Source: Hugonella massiliensis (GTDB lineage: Bacteria > Actinomycetota > Coriobacteriia > Coriobacteriales > Eggerthellaceae). Taken from it: a stretch of DNA of 64,000 nt. Position numbers and translations under genes: made by a program. The stretch's first letter is position 1; each line of letters begins with the position of its first letter. Under the pieces are notes generated by a model that made no database searches, was not told where the DNA came from, and worked only from the letters and a program-made list of their open reading frames with translations. The DNA is taken from positions 46,182-110,181 of the forward strand of contig LN908986.1 of assembly GCA_001486445.1 (NCBI GenBank). The letters run 5' to 3'. Positions 1 to 8,476 of the stretch are shown in pieces.

Positions 1-611
1 TCGCCTTCCGCTTCCCCTTCCTCGTAGGCCGATGGGTCGGGCACGCGGCGGCGCAGGACGAGCAAGACGAGGATTGCCGCCACGCCGGGCACGATCATCA
101 CGCCAAGGGCGCTTCCGAAGGAGTTATGCGTGGCCTGCAGAATCGCCGCCACCACCAGAGGACCCGCAAAGGCACCGACCTGGTCCATGAGCTCGTGAAT
201 CGCAAAGCCCTTTCCGCGTCCCACCTTGGCCGAAGCATGCGAGATCATCGCGTCGCGCGAGGGCGTACGCAGCGATTTGCCGAAGCGTTCGACGATAATA
301 AGAGCCGACACGGCCACGACGCTGCCGGCGAAGCCCATGGCGGGCACCGCGAGGCCCGTGATCGCATAGCCCGCGATTGCGAATATCCAATAGCGGCCCG
401 TGCGGTCGGCAGCCGGTCCGCTCACCAGGCGGCCGGCAAGCGAGGTGGCCTCGCCCAGACCGCTCACCAGGCCCACCAGGGCAGCGCTGGCGCCCAGTGA
501 GGCGAGCAAGGGGCCCTGCACCGAAAGGGCGGCCTGGTAGACCACGTCCATGAGCATGCTCACGACGCCAAAGGACAGGATGAAGCCGAACGGGCCGGTT
601 CGCGGTTTCAC
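1..611 (-). CDS. MFS transporter, 3' end outside window
   Basis: N-terminal 203 residues of a major facilitator superfamily permease reading off the left edge. The start is a GTG at 609-611, preceded by GGGAGCC; no ATG fits. About five to six hydrophobic segments are visible. The TM2-TM3 loop carries the family motif A (GRLVSGPAADRTGRYW, about residues 60-75), and TM4-5 contains RFGKSLRTPSRDAM, typical of the drug/proton antiporter branch. The substrate cannot be named because the C-terminal half is missing. Its upstream side faces the repeat array at 709-1072. The fold assignment is firm; efflux as the role is inferred from family. Confidence 0.85.
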   Translation of the reverse strand, partial: MKPRTGPFGFILSFGVVSMLMDVVYQAALSVQGPLLASLGASAALVGLVSGLGEATSLAGRLVSGPAADRTGRYWIFAIAGYAITGLAVPAMGFAGSVVAVSALIIVERFGKSLRTPSRDAMISHASAKVGRGKGFAIHELMDQVGAFAGPLVVAAILQATHNSFGSALGVMIVPGVAAILVLLVLRRRVPDPSAYEEGEAEG

Positions 612-708
612 GCAGGCTCCCTTCGATTCCGAAACGCAGCAGATAGCCCCGATTGTACGCTTGCAGTGAGTCAAGGGGGATCACACGTGCTTGGCTCACC
701 CGCGCCCC

Positions 709-1072
709 GCTCAACCCGCAAGCTTCTTGCACACTCCCGCTCATCCCGCAGGGCCGGTGCAATCCCCCTGCTCATTTCGCAGGGCCGATGCGATTCCCGT
801 GCTCATCCTGCAGGGCCGGTGCGATTCCCTGCTCGTTTCGCAGGGCCGGTACACGTGGTTGAGCGCTCGGGCCCCGCATGCGGGGCCCTTTGCTCAAAAC
901 GCAGGGGGATGTCGCGCCGAACGGGCAAATCCCGCTCATCCCGCAGGGCCCTTGCACGGTTCCGCTCACAACGCAGGGCCGTGACGGGTTTCGCGTGCCT
1001 TTCCCCTGCGAAACGAGCTTTGGAAGCGCCGTTTCCCGTTCGGCGCGCAAAGGCCCTGCATGTTGTGCAGGC
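709..1072. repeat. Array of about 30-31 nt repeats (copy R1)
   Basis: Units begin with GCTCA at 709, 739, 770, 801 and 831 (spacing 30, 31, 31, 30), and diverged units begin at 892, 934 and 964. The unit consensus is GCTCATnnnGCAGGGCCGnTG followed by CnATnCCC. The whole unit is conserved, so there are no spacers as in a CRISPR. A non-repeated tail (about 985-1072) contains CGAAACGAG, TTTCCCGTTCGG and CCTGCATGTTGTGCAG. The same units and tail, more diverged, occur at 37448-37766. No protein-coding gene is supported here. The function is unknown. Confidence 0.85.
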
Positions 1073-1077
1073 GGGCG

Positions 1078-1253
1078 GAAAGAGGCAGGGCGATGGCGGC
1101 CGCCCTCTCCTCCTCGCTCGCGTAGGCGCGCGCGTACTGCCGCTCCTACGCGAGCGTCCTGTTCATGCGCTCGACCTTGCCGCTCTGCCAGGGGCTGAAG
1201 GGCCTGGTGTACGTGCGCTCGATGTCCGTCGCCTCCAGCCAGTCGTTGAACAG
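1078..1253 (-). pseudogene. IS481/IS3-type transposase fossil (integrase core C-terminus)
   Basis: The minus strand reads FNDWLEATDIERTYTRPFSP followed by WQSGKVERMNRTLA, then an in-frame TAG, then ERQYARAYASEEERAAAIAL. This is the region around the third catalytic residue (Glu of GKVERMNRTL) of a DDE integrase-type transposase. Only about 58 codons remain, one of them is a stop, and neither the first two catalytic Asp residues nor terminal inverted repeats are seen. The fossil begins directly next to the stop codon of the aminotransferase gene at 1254, so the insertion or later deletion ended exactly there. Confidence 0.75.
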
Positions 1254-2093
1254 CTAGGCGGTGGCGGTGAGCAGCTCGTTCACGACGCTCGCGCGCAGGG
1301 CCTCGACCAGCTCGCCCGCCTTGCCGCCCACCGACGCCCCGTCGAGCTCGCAGGCGCGCATACAGGGCGTGCCCGAACTGCTCACGATCACCTCATCGGC
1401 CGCGCGCAAGCGATCGAGCGTGTAGGGTTCCTCGCGCACGGGAATCCCCAGGCGCCCGCAGGCCGCGATCAGGTGCGCCCGCCCGATCCCGGGCAGAATG
1501 AGGTTGTCGGCGGGCGCCGTGACGAAGGCCCCGTCCTCGATGATGTGCACGTTGCTGTGGGCGCATTCGGTCACACGCCCACCCGGACGGTAGAGCACCG
1601 TCTCGTAGGCACCGGCGCGCTTGGCCGCTTCGGCCGCCATAACCGAGGGGATGAGGTTCAAGGTCTTCACGTTGCAGTGGAAAAAGCGCGTGTCTTCGGC
1701 CGTGATGAGCTTCACGGGCGTATGCCCCTCGTCGATTTCGTAGGGCACGAGCGTCACCCACAGGTTGGCAGGCCCTTGGCAGAACACGTGATTGCGCGGC
1801 GCCGTCCCGCGCGTGACCTGGAAGTAGACGAGCAGATCGCCCGTATCCATCTTGCGCATGAGGTCCTCGAGCAGGTCGGCCAGCTCGGATTTGGTCACGG
1901 GCACCTCGATTTCCAACGCCGCCGCGCTGCGGAAGAAGCGGTCGATGTGCTCGTCCATCGCGAACATGCGGTAGTTGCGCGCCGGACCCGCGTCGTAGAC
2001 GCCGTCGCCGAACCAGCTCGCGCGGTCGTTCATAGGCACGGTCATTTCCTCGAGCGGGCCCCAGGTGCCGTTGTAGTAGCCGAGTGTTTTCAT
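1254..2093 (-). CDS. Aminotransferase class IV, D-amino-acid transaminase-like
   Basis: 279-residue PLP enzyme of fold type IV, the usual length for D-amino-acid transaminase and branched-chain aminotransferases. The Schiff-base lysine is K143 in HCNVKTLNLIPSV, and the glycine/serine-rich phosphate-binding segment follows as GRVTECAHSNVHII. The Lys context resembles D-alanine transaminase more than IlvE. The ATG at 2091-2093 is chosen because GAGGAG lies six bases upstream; a longer in-frame start at 2114 has no ribosome site. It would interconvert D-alanine, 2-oxoglutarate and D-glutamate for peptidoglycan precursors (inferred). The stop abuts a transposase fossil; the C-terminus itself looks intact. 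Confidence 0.8.
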   Translation of the reverse strand: MKTLGYYNGTWGPLEEMTVPMNDRASWFGDGVYDAGPARNYRMFAMDEHIDRFFRSAAALEIEVPVTKSELADLLEDLMRKMDTGDLLVYFQVTRGTAPRNHVFCQGPANLWVTLVPYEIDEGHTPVKLITAEDTRFFHCNVKTLNLIPSVMAAEAAKRAGAYETVLYRPGGRVTECAHSNVHIIEDGAFVTAPADNLILPGIGRAHLIAACGRLGIPVREEPYTLDRLRAADEVIVSSSGTPCMRACELDGASVGGKAGELVEALRASVVNELLTATA

Positions 2094-2235
2094 GCAAGCT
2101 CCTCTTCGCCGCAAGCGTATTCGTTACGCCCGCTAGCCTATCACGCGCGCAAGGGCCGAGCGCATCCGCCGACAGATGTGCACGACCTATGGCACAATGG
2201 GAACCCGAATGCACCGCAATCGGGAGAGGAACCTA

Positions 2236-3693
2236 ATGAAAGACGAAATCGCCGTGCCCACGATGGGGGCCGCGGACGCGCCCAACGCCGTATACGACGC
2301 CCGCGCGCTCGGTCGTCCCAAGATGATCGTGTTCGGCCTGCAGCACATGTTCGCCATGTTCGGCGCCACCGTGCTCGTGCCCACGATCACCGGCCTTTCG
2401 GTGTCGGCCACCCTGTTGTTCGCCGGGCTCGGCACCCTGCTCTTCCACCTGATTTCGAAGGGCAAGGTACCCGCCTTCCTGGGCTCGTCGTTCGCCTTCA
2501 TCGCCGGCTACACGGCCATCGCACCCATGCTGCCCGACGCTTCCGGCAACCTGGCCGTGGCCAACACGGCCCTTTTGCCCTACGCCTGCTTGGGCGTAGC
2601 CTGCGCCGGCTTGCTCTACCTGGTGCTTTCGGCCCTCTTCCGCGCCTTTGGCGCCGCCCGCGTCATGCGCTACTTCCCGCCGGTCGTCACCGGCCCCATC
2701 GTGATCGCGATCGGTCTCACGCTTTCGGCATCGGCCGTGGCCAACTGCCAGACCAACTGGTTCGTAGCCGTGATCGCGATCGCCACGATCGTCGTCTTCA
2801 ACATCTGGGGCAAGGGCATGCTGAAGATCATCCCCATCCTGCTCGGCGTCATCGCCGGCTACGTGGCCGCTGTGGCCCTGGGCCTCGTCGATTTCACGCC
2901 CGTAGCCCAAGCGTCGTGGATCGGCCTGCCCGTTTTGTGGGAGAACACGGTCTTCTCGCTCGCGGGACCCGGCTTCGACACCGGTCTGGCCATCACGGCG
3001 ATCATCACGATCATGCCCCTTGCCTTCGCCACGATGATCGAGCACATCGGCGACATCTCGGCCATCAGCTCTACCTGCAACCGCAACTACATCGCCGAGC
3101 CCGGCCTGCACCGCACGCTCTTGGGCGACGGCCTGGCCACGATTCTGGCCTCCCTCTTCGGAGCGCCGGCCAACACCACCTACGGCGAAAACACCGGCGT
3201 GCTCGCCCTCACGCGCGTCTTCGATCCCCGCGTGATCCGCATCGCCGCCTGCTTCGCGATCCTCTTCTCCTTCTGCCCTAAGTTCGCGGCGATCATCGAG
3301 GTCATGCCCGCCTGCGTGATCGGCGGCGTGTCGCTCGTCCTCTACGGCATGATCTCGGCGGTGGGCATTCGCAACCTCGTGGAAAACCACGTCGACTTCA
3401 CCCTGTCGCGCAACATCATCATCACGGCCCTCATCATCGTGCTGTCGATCGGCATTTCCTACAGCGCCGCCGGCGCCATCGTCATCCCCACGGGCAGCAT
3501 CACGATCTCGCTTTCGGGCCTGGCCGTGGGCTCGCTGGTGGGCATCGTGTTGAACATCGTGCTTCCCGGCAAGGAAACCATCTACAGCGTCGACGGCACC
3601 ATGGTGGAAGGCGACGAGCAACTTGCCGCCCACTCCGACGAGCTACCCCTGGAAGGCCCCACGATGGCCGAAGGCGAGCGCGCGCAGAAATAG
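2236..3693 (+). CDS. uraA: Uracil/xanthine permease, NCS2 family
   Basis: 485-residue membrane protein with about 14 hydrophobic segments, a proton-coupled nucleobase symporter. Family signatures are visible: GLQHMFAMFGATVLVP near the N-terminus, the substrate-binding Glu about residue 269 in TMIEHIGD, and NTTYGENTGV with its Glu at about 318. These match UraA-type uracil permeases more closely than purine permeases. The ATG at 2236 follows GGGAGAGGAACCTA; an ATG-like start at 2176 lacks a ribosome site. CCCGA and TCGGG at about 2206-2227 could form a small hairpin running into the Shine-Dalgarno sequence, but no PyrR site or riboswitch was recognised. It is transcribed alone. Confidence 0.88.
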   Translation: MKDEIAVPTMGAADAPNAVYDARALGRPKMIVFGLQHMFAMFGATVLVPTITGLSVSATLLFAGLGTLLFHLISKGKVPAFLGSSFAFIAGYTAIAPMLPDASGNLAVANTALLPYACLGVACAGLLYLVLSALFRAFGAARVMRYFPPVVTGPIVIAIGLTLSASAVANCQTNWFVAVIAIATIVVFNIWGKGMLKIIPILLGVIAGYVAAVALGLVDFTPVAQASWIGLPVLWENTVFSLAGPGFDTGLAITAIITIMPLAFATMIEHIGDISAISSTCNRNYIAEPGLHRTLLGDGLATILASLFGAPANTTYGENTGVLALTRVFDPRVIRIAACFAILFSFCPKFAAIIEVMPACVIGGVSLVLYGMISAVGIRNLVENHVDFTLSRNIIITALIIVLSIGISYSAAGAIVIPTGSITISLSGLAVGSLVGIVLNIVLPGKETIYSVDGTMVEGDEQLAAHSDELPLEGPTMAEGERAQK

Positions 3694-3761
3694 CGGTGGG
3701 AGCGGCACCGCTCGCGGCGGCGAGCGCGCCCGCAGAACGAACCCCCTGCCCCAGCAGCCCG

Positions 3762-5198
3762 CTAACGCGCCCGCGCGATGACGCGGGCCACCTCGTGCGC
3801 CGCATCAACGTCGAGCCCCGCGTACTGGACCACGAAACGCGGGCGCCCGTCGGGTGCGGGCGCCTCGTGGCGGTAGGTCGAAAGGCCGGCGAGCTTCACG
3901 CCCGCCGCAAGGGCCCGCGCGGCGATGTCGGCCTCGCTTGCCGGCGAATCGAGGGCCATCACGAAATGCAGGCCCGAATCGGCCTCTTCGATTGCGACCG
4001 TGCCGCCAAGCTCGGCGCTCAGGGCATCGATCAGCGCATCGCGTACCTCGCGCTGCTGCTTGCGCCAACGGGCCACATGCCGCTCGTAGGCACCCGATTC
4101 GAGCGTGCGCGCCAACGTGACCTGGTCTATCACCGAAAGCGTGTTGGTCACGTAGCCCACGCGTTCGTCAAGCGCGCCCGCCAGGCGCGGCGGCACCACC
4201 ATATAGGCCATGCGCAACGCAGAGCTCAGGCTCTTCGAGAAGGTCGACAGGTAAATCACGCGCCCCGTGGCGTCGACCGAAGCGAGGGCGGGAATCGGCA
4301 TGCCGGCAAAGCGGAACTCCCAGTCGTAGTCGTCTTCCACGATCATGCGGTCGGGCGCCTCGCATGCCCAGCCGAGCAGCTCGTAGCGCCGAGCGACCGT
4401 CATGGGCCGCCCCGTGGGGAACTGGTGCGAGGGCGTCACATGAGCCACGCTCGCCCCGCTTGCGCTAAGAGCCGACGCGCTCATACCTTCCGCATCGACC
4501 GGCACGAAAGTGGCCCGAGCGCCGTCGCCTTCGTAAAAGGCCGCCAACCCCGGCACGCCCGGGTCTTCCACCGCAAAGGTGCGCCGCGCGCCTAAAAGCT
4601 TCACCACGACCGAATAGAGCACCTGGGCGCCGGCGCCCACGTAGATGCAGGCCGGGTCGACGTCCATGCCGCGCGCGCCGCGAAGGTAGGCGGCGATGGC
4701 CTGCCGCAGGCGCTCGCTACCCCAAGCCGGTTGCGGGCCGAAAAGGTCCTCGTAGCGCTCGTGAGCGATGCAGGACCGCAGAGCCCGGGTCCAGAAGGCG
4801 CCCACTTCGGCGGACGCCCCCGTGCCTGGCCGCGACAGGTCGGCGAGCAGAGACCGCGCCGGGGCGGCGCAGCCCGCAGCCACGCTCGGCCGCGACGGAA
4901 TCGCCCGTGCGGCCGTCGACGCCACGAAGGCCCCCGTTCCCTGTACCCTGCCCCGGGGCAGGCGCTCGACGAAGTAGCCCCGCCGTTCTTCGGCGCGCAG
5001 GTAACCCTCGGCCGCAAGCTGGGCGTAAGCCGCTTCTACCGTCACCACGCCCACACCCAGATGCTCGGCAAACCGCCGTTTCGAGGGCAGCTTGTCGCCT
5101 TCGGCGATGCGACCTTCAAGGATATCCCCCCGGATGCAGCGGTAGAGGTACTCGTAGCGGCTTGCCTCGCCGCGCGCTGTCATGTCGTAACTGAGCAT
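3762..5198 (-). CDS. pdxR: MocR-type regulator of pyridoxal phosphate synthesis, PdxR
   Basis: 478 residues: a GntR winged helix-turn-helix (about 1-85, with LPSKRRFAEHLGV and TVEAAYAQLAAEGYL) fused to a fold-type-I aminotransferase-like domain (about 115-475). The PLP lysine is K322 in STFSKSLSSALRM. It lies divergent from pdxST across a 128-base gap, which is the classic arrangement of PdxR. In Listeria, Corynebacterium and Streptococcus this protein controls pdxST according to PLP supply. The ATG at 5196-5198 has AGGA upstream; a second ATG five codons in is less likely. Regulation of pdxST is inferred from family and position. Confidence 0.9.
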   Translation of the reverse strand: MLSYDMTARGEASRYEYLYRCIRGDILEGRIAEGDKLPSKRRFAEHLGVGVVTVEAAYAQLAAEGYLRAEERRGYFVERLPRGRVQGTGAFVASTAARAIPSRPSVAAGCAAPARSLLADLSRPGTGASAEVGAFWTRALRSCIAHERYEDLFGPQPAWGSERLRQAIAAYLRGARGMDVDPACIYVGAGAQVLYSVVVKLLGARRTFAVEDPGVPGLAAFYEGDGARATFVPVDAEGMSASALSASGASVAHVTPSHQFPTGRPMTVARRYELLGWACEAPDRMIVEDDYDWEFRFAGMPIPALASVDATGRVIYLSTFSKSLSSALRMAYMVVPPRLAGALDERVGYVTNTLSVIDQVTLARTLESGAYERHVARWRKQQREVRDALIDALSAELGGTVAIEEADSGLHFVMALDSPASEADIAARALAAGVKLAGLSTYRHEAPAPDGRPRFVVQYAGLDVDAAHEVARVIARAR

Positions 5199-5221
5199 CT
5201 GGTCCTATCGGTCGTGTTAAT

Positions 5222-5263
5222 CTGACTCTATTCTGACCTTATCATTTTTTCATTATTTGATAA
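5222..5263. promoter_or_regulatory. Candidate PdxR operator in the pdxR-pdxS gap
   Basis: The AT-rich part of the gap has CTGAC at 5222 and again at 5233, one helical turn apart (CTGACTCTATT, CTGACCTTATC). It also has an inverted repeat, TTATCA at 5239 and TGATAA at 5258. Paired direct and inverted repeats in this position are typical of MocR regulator sites, but no experimental consensus for this lineage is known to me. Confidence 0.4.
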
Positions 5264-5326
5264 TTCTCGCAGCATCAGTTCAGCTCTAGCATCTTCGGCA
5301 TCACACATTTCGAAGAAAGGACCGCT

Positions 5327-6220
5327 ATGGCAGAACCCACCCAGACCCCCGCAGAGCGCGCCGCCCTCAACCGCCAGCTCGCCCAAATGCTCAAAGGCGG
5401 CGTCATCATGGACGTCACCACCCCCGAGCAGGCCCGCATCGCCGAAGAAGCGGGCGCCGCCGCCGTCATGGCGCTCGAGCGCATCCCCGCCGATATCCGC
5501 GCCGCAGGCGGCGTCTCGCGCATGAGCGACCCCAAGATGATCAAGGGTATCCAGGAAGCCGTGTCGATTCCCGTCATGGCCAAATGCCGCATCGGGCATT
5601 TCGTGGAAGCCCAGGTCCTGCAGGCGATCGACATCGACTACATCGACGAATCGGAAGTGCTCTCCCCCGCCGACGACATCTACCACATCGACAAAACCGC
5701 CTTCGCCGTGCCCTTCGTCTGCGGCGCCCGCAACCTGGGCGAAGCCCTGCGCCGCATCGCCGAAGGCGCCAGTATGATCCGCACCAAGGGCGAACCGGGC
5801 ACGGGCGACGTGGTGCAGGCCGTGAGCCACATGCGCCTGATCAACGCCGAAATCCGCCACGTGCAGAGCCTGCGCGCCGACGAGCTGTACGAGGAAGCCA
5901 AACGGCTCGAAGTGCCCATCGACCTCGTGCGCTTCGTGCATGACCACGGCAAGCTCCCCGTGGTGAACTTCGCCGCCGGCGGCGTCGCTACCCCGGCCGA
6001 CGCGGCCCTCATGATGCAGCTGGGCGCCGAAGGCGTGTTCGTGGGCAGCGGCATCTTCAAGAGCGGCAATCCCGCCAAGCGGGCGCGCGCCATCGTGGGC
6101 GCGGTGACCAACTACCGGGATCCCCAGGTCATCGCCGAACTATCCGAAGACTTGGGCGAAGCCATGGTGGGTATCAACAAAGACGAGATCGACCTGCTCA
6201 TGGCCGAGCGAGGCAAATAA
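5327..6220 (+). CDS. pdxS: Pyridoxal 5'-phosphate synthase lyase subunit PdxS
   Basis: 297-residue TIM barrel that makes PLP from ribose 5-phosphate, glyceraldehyde 3-phosphate and ammonia from PdxT. Expected catalytic positions are present: D29 (GGVIMDVT), the first imine-forming lysine K86 (VMAKCRIGH) and the second lysine K154 ([10 protein letters not shown]). The phosphate-binding glycines ([14 protein letters not shown] and GVFVGSGIF) are intact. The ATG at 5327 follows GAAAGGACCGCT. Its TAA overlaps the pdxT start by one base (TAATG), so the two subunits are translationally coupled. Length and motifs match Bacillus PdxS. Confidence 0.97.
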   Translation: MAEPTQTPAERAALNRQLAQMLKGGVIMDVTTPEQARIAEEAGAAAVMALERIPADIRAAGGVSRMSDPKMIKGIQEAVSIPVMAKCRIGHFVEAQVLQAIDIDYIDESEVLSPADDIYHIDKTAFAVPFVCGARNLGEALRRIAEGASMIRTKGEPGTGDVVQAVSHMRLINAEIRHVQSLRADELYEEAKRLEVPIDLVRFVHDHGKLPVVNFAAGGVATPADAALMMQLGAEGVFVGSGIFKSGNPAKRARAIVGAVTNYRDPQVIAELSEDLGEAMVGINKDEIDLLMAERGK

Positions 6221-6810
6221 TGGCCACCGCGGTCCTGGCCCTGCAGGGTGCCTTCATCGAGCACGAACGCGCCCTCGCCGACGTGGGCGAGCCCTCCTTA
6301 GAGCTGCGCTGCGCGGCCGACCTGTCCCGCCCCTTCGACCGATTGGTCCTTCCGGGCGGCGAGAGCACCGTGCAGGGCAAGCTTTTGCGTGAAGAGGGCA
6401 TGCTCGCACCCCTGCGCGAGCGCATCGAAGCCGGCATGCCGGTGCTCGCGACCTGCGCCGGCCTCATCCTGCTTGCGCGTGCGATCGCAGGCGACGGGTC
6501 GCGGGAGAGCGAGCCCCGGGCGGCGCAAACGGGCCCCTGGATCGGCACGCTCGACGTGACGGTGAAGCGCAACGCCTACGGGCGGCAACTGGGAAGCTTC
6601 CATACGACGGCACCGGTCGACGGCATTCCCAACGTGCCGATGACCTTCATCCGCGCCCCGTTCGTTGCCAACGTGGGGCCCGCCGCCCAAGCGATCGCCA
6701 CCGTCGACGGCCACGTGGTCGCCGTGCGGCAGGGAGCGCAGATCGGCCTCGCCTTCCACCCCGAACTCGACGGCGACCGGCGCATTCACGAGCGCTTCGT
6801 GCGGCTCTAG
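6220..6810 (+). CDS. pdxT: Pyridoxal 5'-phosphate synthase glutaminase subunit PdxT
   Basis: 196-residue class I glutamine amidotransferase that feeds ammonia to PdxS. The triad is visible: nucleophile C79 (LATCAGLILLA), H180 and E182 (AFHPEL). The N-terminal VLALQGAFIEH and the oxyanion segment LPGGEST are diagnostic. The start overlaps the pdxS stop. The protein ends in a short arginine tail typical of the family. It forms a dodecamer of synthase subunits decorated with PdxT (known for the family). No terminator with a T-run was found in the 108 bases before the converging hsmA gene. Confidence 0.96.
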   Translation: MATAVLALQGAFIEHERALADVGEPSLELRCAADLSRPFDRLVLPGGESTVQGKLLREEGMLAPLRERIEAGMPVLATCAGLILLARAIAGDGSRESEPRAAQTGPWIGTLDVTVKRNAYGRQLGSFHTTAPVDGIPNVPMTFIRAPFVANVGPAAQAIATVDGHVVAVRQGAQIGLAFHPELDGDRRIHERFVRL

Positions 6811-6918
6811 CGCCCAAGGCGGCTGCGCGGGGCGCCCCTTGGCCGGCCGGGACGCTGCCCGCCACCGCCCCGGCCCCGCACGTTGCGAATCACCGGGGCG
6901 AAGGAAGGCGCCTTGAGG

Positions 6919-7413
6919 TTAGCCGCGCTGGGGGCGGTTGCGGCGGGCGGCGGCGTTGGTGCGCAGGCAGAGGATGCCGCCGACGCCCACCGACACCGTC
7001 GCCGCGGTCGCCAAGGCACCGCCGGTGGTCATATGGAGCGCCGGCACGCCCATGAGCATGCCGCACACGTACGGAACGAGCCAGAAGAGCCACACCGCCA
7101 CGCTGAAGCGATGGAAGCGCGCAAGTGATGCGGGATTGCGGCGGATGACGGCGACGGTCGCCCAAAGCGCGTGCGCAAGCATAAGGACGAGGGCGATGGC
7201 ACCGATGATCGCATGGACAGGATTGGCGCCCGCACCTTGCGCGAGCTGGGCCATGGCACTCGTCCCGACCGTGTCGCAGGCAAGACCTGCATAGAAGAAG
7301 GCCAGATGGGCGGGCCTCAAGGTGCCGGCACGTCGTTCGAGGAAGACGCCCGCGGTGTAGAAGACCAGGGCGATAGAGATGATGCCGGCGGCGAAAGCGA
7401 TAGAAGCGTTCAT
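6919..7413 (-). CDS. HsmA-family (TIGR03987-like) small membrane protein
   Basis: 164 residues with four to five predicted transmembrane helices. Conserved patterns are FYTAGVFLERRAGTL, FFYAGLACDTVGT, MLAHALWATVAV and FHRFSVAVWLFWLVPY, which match the HsmA/TIGR03987 membrane family of unknown biochemical role. The ATG at 7411-7413 is used because the hydrophobic N-terminus begins there; the ribosome site (AAAGGTCG) is weak. The gene lies 79 bases downstream of a TetR-type regulator on the same strand, so it is probably that regulator's target. The C-terminal tail is arginine-rich. Confidence 0.75.
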   Translation of the reverse strand: MNASIAFAAGIISIALVFYTAGVFLERRAGTLRPAHLAFFYAGLACDTVGTSAMAQLAQGAGANPVHAIIGAIALVLMLAHALWATVAVIRRNPASLARFHRFSVAVWLFWLVPYVCGMLMGVPALHMTTGGALATAATVSVGVGGILCLRTNAAARRNRPQRG

Positions 7414-7492
7414 GGGATGCGACCTTTCGGACGAGGTTCTTTGTTCGACTTCAAGGCTACGCGCGTGCCCATGAACATCAACGGGGATATGT

Positions 7493-8158
7493 TCACGCCC
7501 GCCCCGAGCCATACAGACCGCGCTCGAGCAGGACGAAGAGAACCGGGCAGTCTTCCTCGCCGTGGGTAAGCGCCGTCAGCATCGACGTGAAGGTGAACGC
7601 AGCCACCGATGCGGCGTCGACGCCCTCGGGGAGTTCGTCCCAGCGGATCGCGCCATCGTGCGCCGCCACGGCGGCAAGCCCCCGTTCGGCGTGCTCCACC
7701 ACCGCGCCCCCGCGCAAGCGGGCGGCAACCAAATCGGCTTGGGGCATATCCTCGCGGTCGGCCAGCCAATGGGCGCGAAAGTCGCGCAGCACGTCGACCG
7801 CTCGGGCGTAGAGCCTCCGGGCGTAGGCGATGAAGGTTTCGTCCGGGTTGATGTGGCAGAAATCTTCGAAGAAGGCCCGCTCGAAAAAGCGCGTCGCCGC
7901 CGCGACCACGATGTCGCTCTTGGTGGGAAACATCTTGTAAAGAGCGCCCACCGAAACGCCTGCCTCGCGGGCGACCCCGCGGGCAGACACAGCCGCGAGT
8001 CCCTGGGCGGACGCGATGCGCCAGGCCGCGTCGACCACCCGCTCGCAACGGGTATCCTCGCTCCCCGCAGATGCGCCCGCCCCTTGGGACGGCGCTTGGG
8101 ATCCCACCGACCCGCGCACCGTGTGCGCGCGCCCTTTTCGTTCACCGCCCTGGCTCAT
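7493..8158 (-). CDS. TetR/AcrR family transcriptional regulator
   Basis: 221 residues. After a low-complexity N-terminal tail of about 35 residues, a TetR helix-turn-helix spans about 38-85 (RVVDAAWRIASAQGLAAVS, VSVGALYKMFPTKSDIV). The remainder is an unclassified ligand-binding helical domain. The ATG at 8156-8158 follows AAAGGCGAAGCT. It is followed on the same strand by the HsmA-type membrane protein. Repression of this pair and a small-molecule inducer are inferences from family only. The upstream 317-base gap holds its promoter. Confidence 0.85.
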   Translation of the reverse strand: MSQGGERKGRAHTVRGSVGSQAPSQGAGASAGSEDTRCERVVDAAWRIASAQGLAAVSARGVAREAGVSVGALYKMFPTKSDIVVAAATRFFERAFFEDFCHINPDETFIAYARRLYARAVDVLRDFRAHWLADREDMPQADLVAARLRGGAVVEHAERGLAAVAAHDGAIRWDELPEGVDAASVAAFTFTSMLTALTHGEEDCPVLFVLLERGLYGSGRA

Positions 8159-8476
8159 AGCTTCGCCTTTCTCGCCTTCCGTGCCTACGCGCAGACCCCT
8201 GGAAGGCTCTCTTCACCCGCGGTGGTCTGCTTGAGCGCATAGTATGAGACCGGTTGCGCGATGCAGGAGCTTACCCACACTTGTTACTAAACGTGCACGC
8301 ACCCGTTACGGGCCGAAGGCAACCGCTCGCCGAATCCCGCCCGATTATCGACAAGGGAATAGACGGCGAGACAGGAGCCTTGATGATTTGTTGAACATGG
8401 GGAAATTACCGATATTGATAGGTGTTCCTGATTGTAAACTAACCTTAGTACCACACTGCGAATAAGGAGCGAACCC
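8159..8476. other. Divergent intergenic region, no gene
   Basis: 318 bases between the tetR-type and fur-type genes. The half near the fur-type gene is AT-rich (8370-8465). TTGATA at 8415 and TAAACT at 8435 have only 14 bases between them, so no confident promoter can be called. The segment TGATTGTAAACTAACCTTAG just before the fur-type gene could be an autoregulatory site. No RNA gene or coding sequence is supported. Confidence 0.5.

Noticed and set aside
709-861. CRISPR array
   Set aside because: The 30-31 nt units are contiguous and conserved over their whole length, so there are no unique spacers, and no cas genes are present.
666-3281. 871-codon open frame on the plus strand across the transaminase and permease genes
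   Set aside because: It runs antisense through the transaminase gene and out of frame through uraA, and contains only Arg/His-rich composition typical of shadow frames in high-GC DNA.
8270-8300. Shared TTGTTACTA motif at 8281 and 34403 as a common operator
   Set aside because: Only nine to ten bases are shared, the surrounding context differs and neighbouring genes are functionally unrelated.
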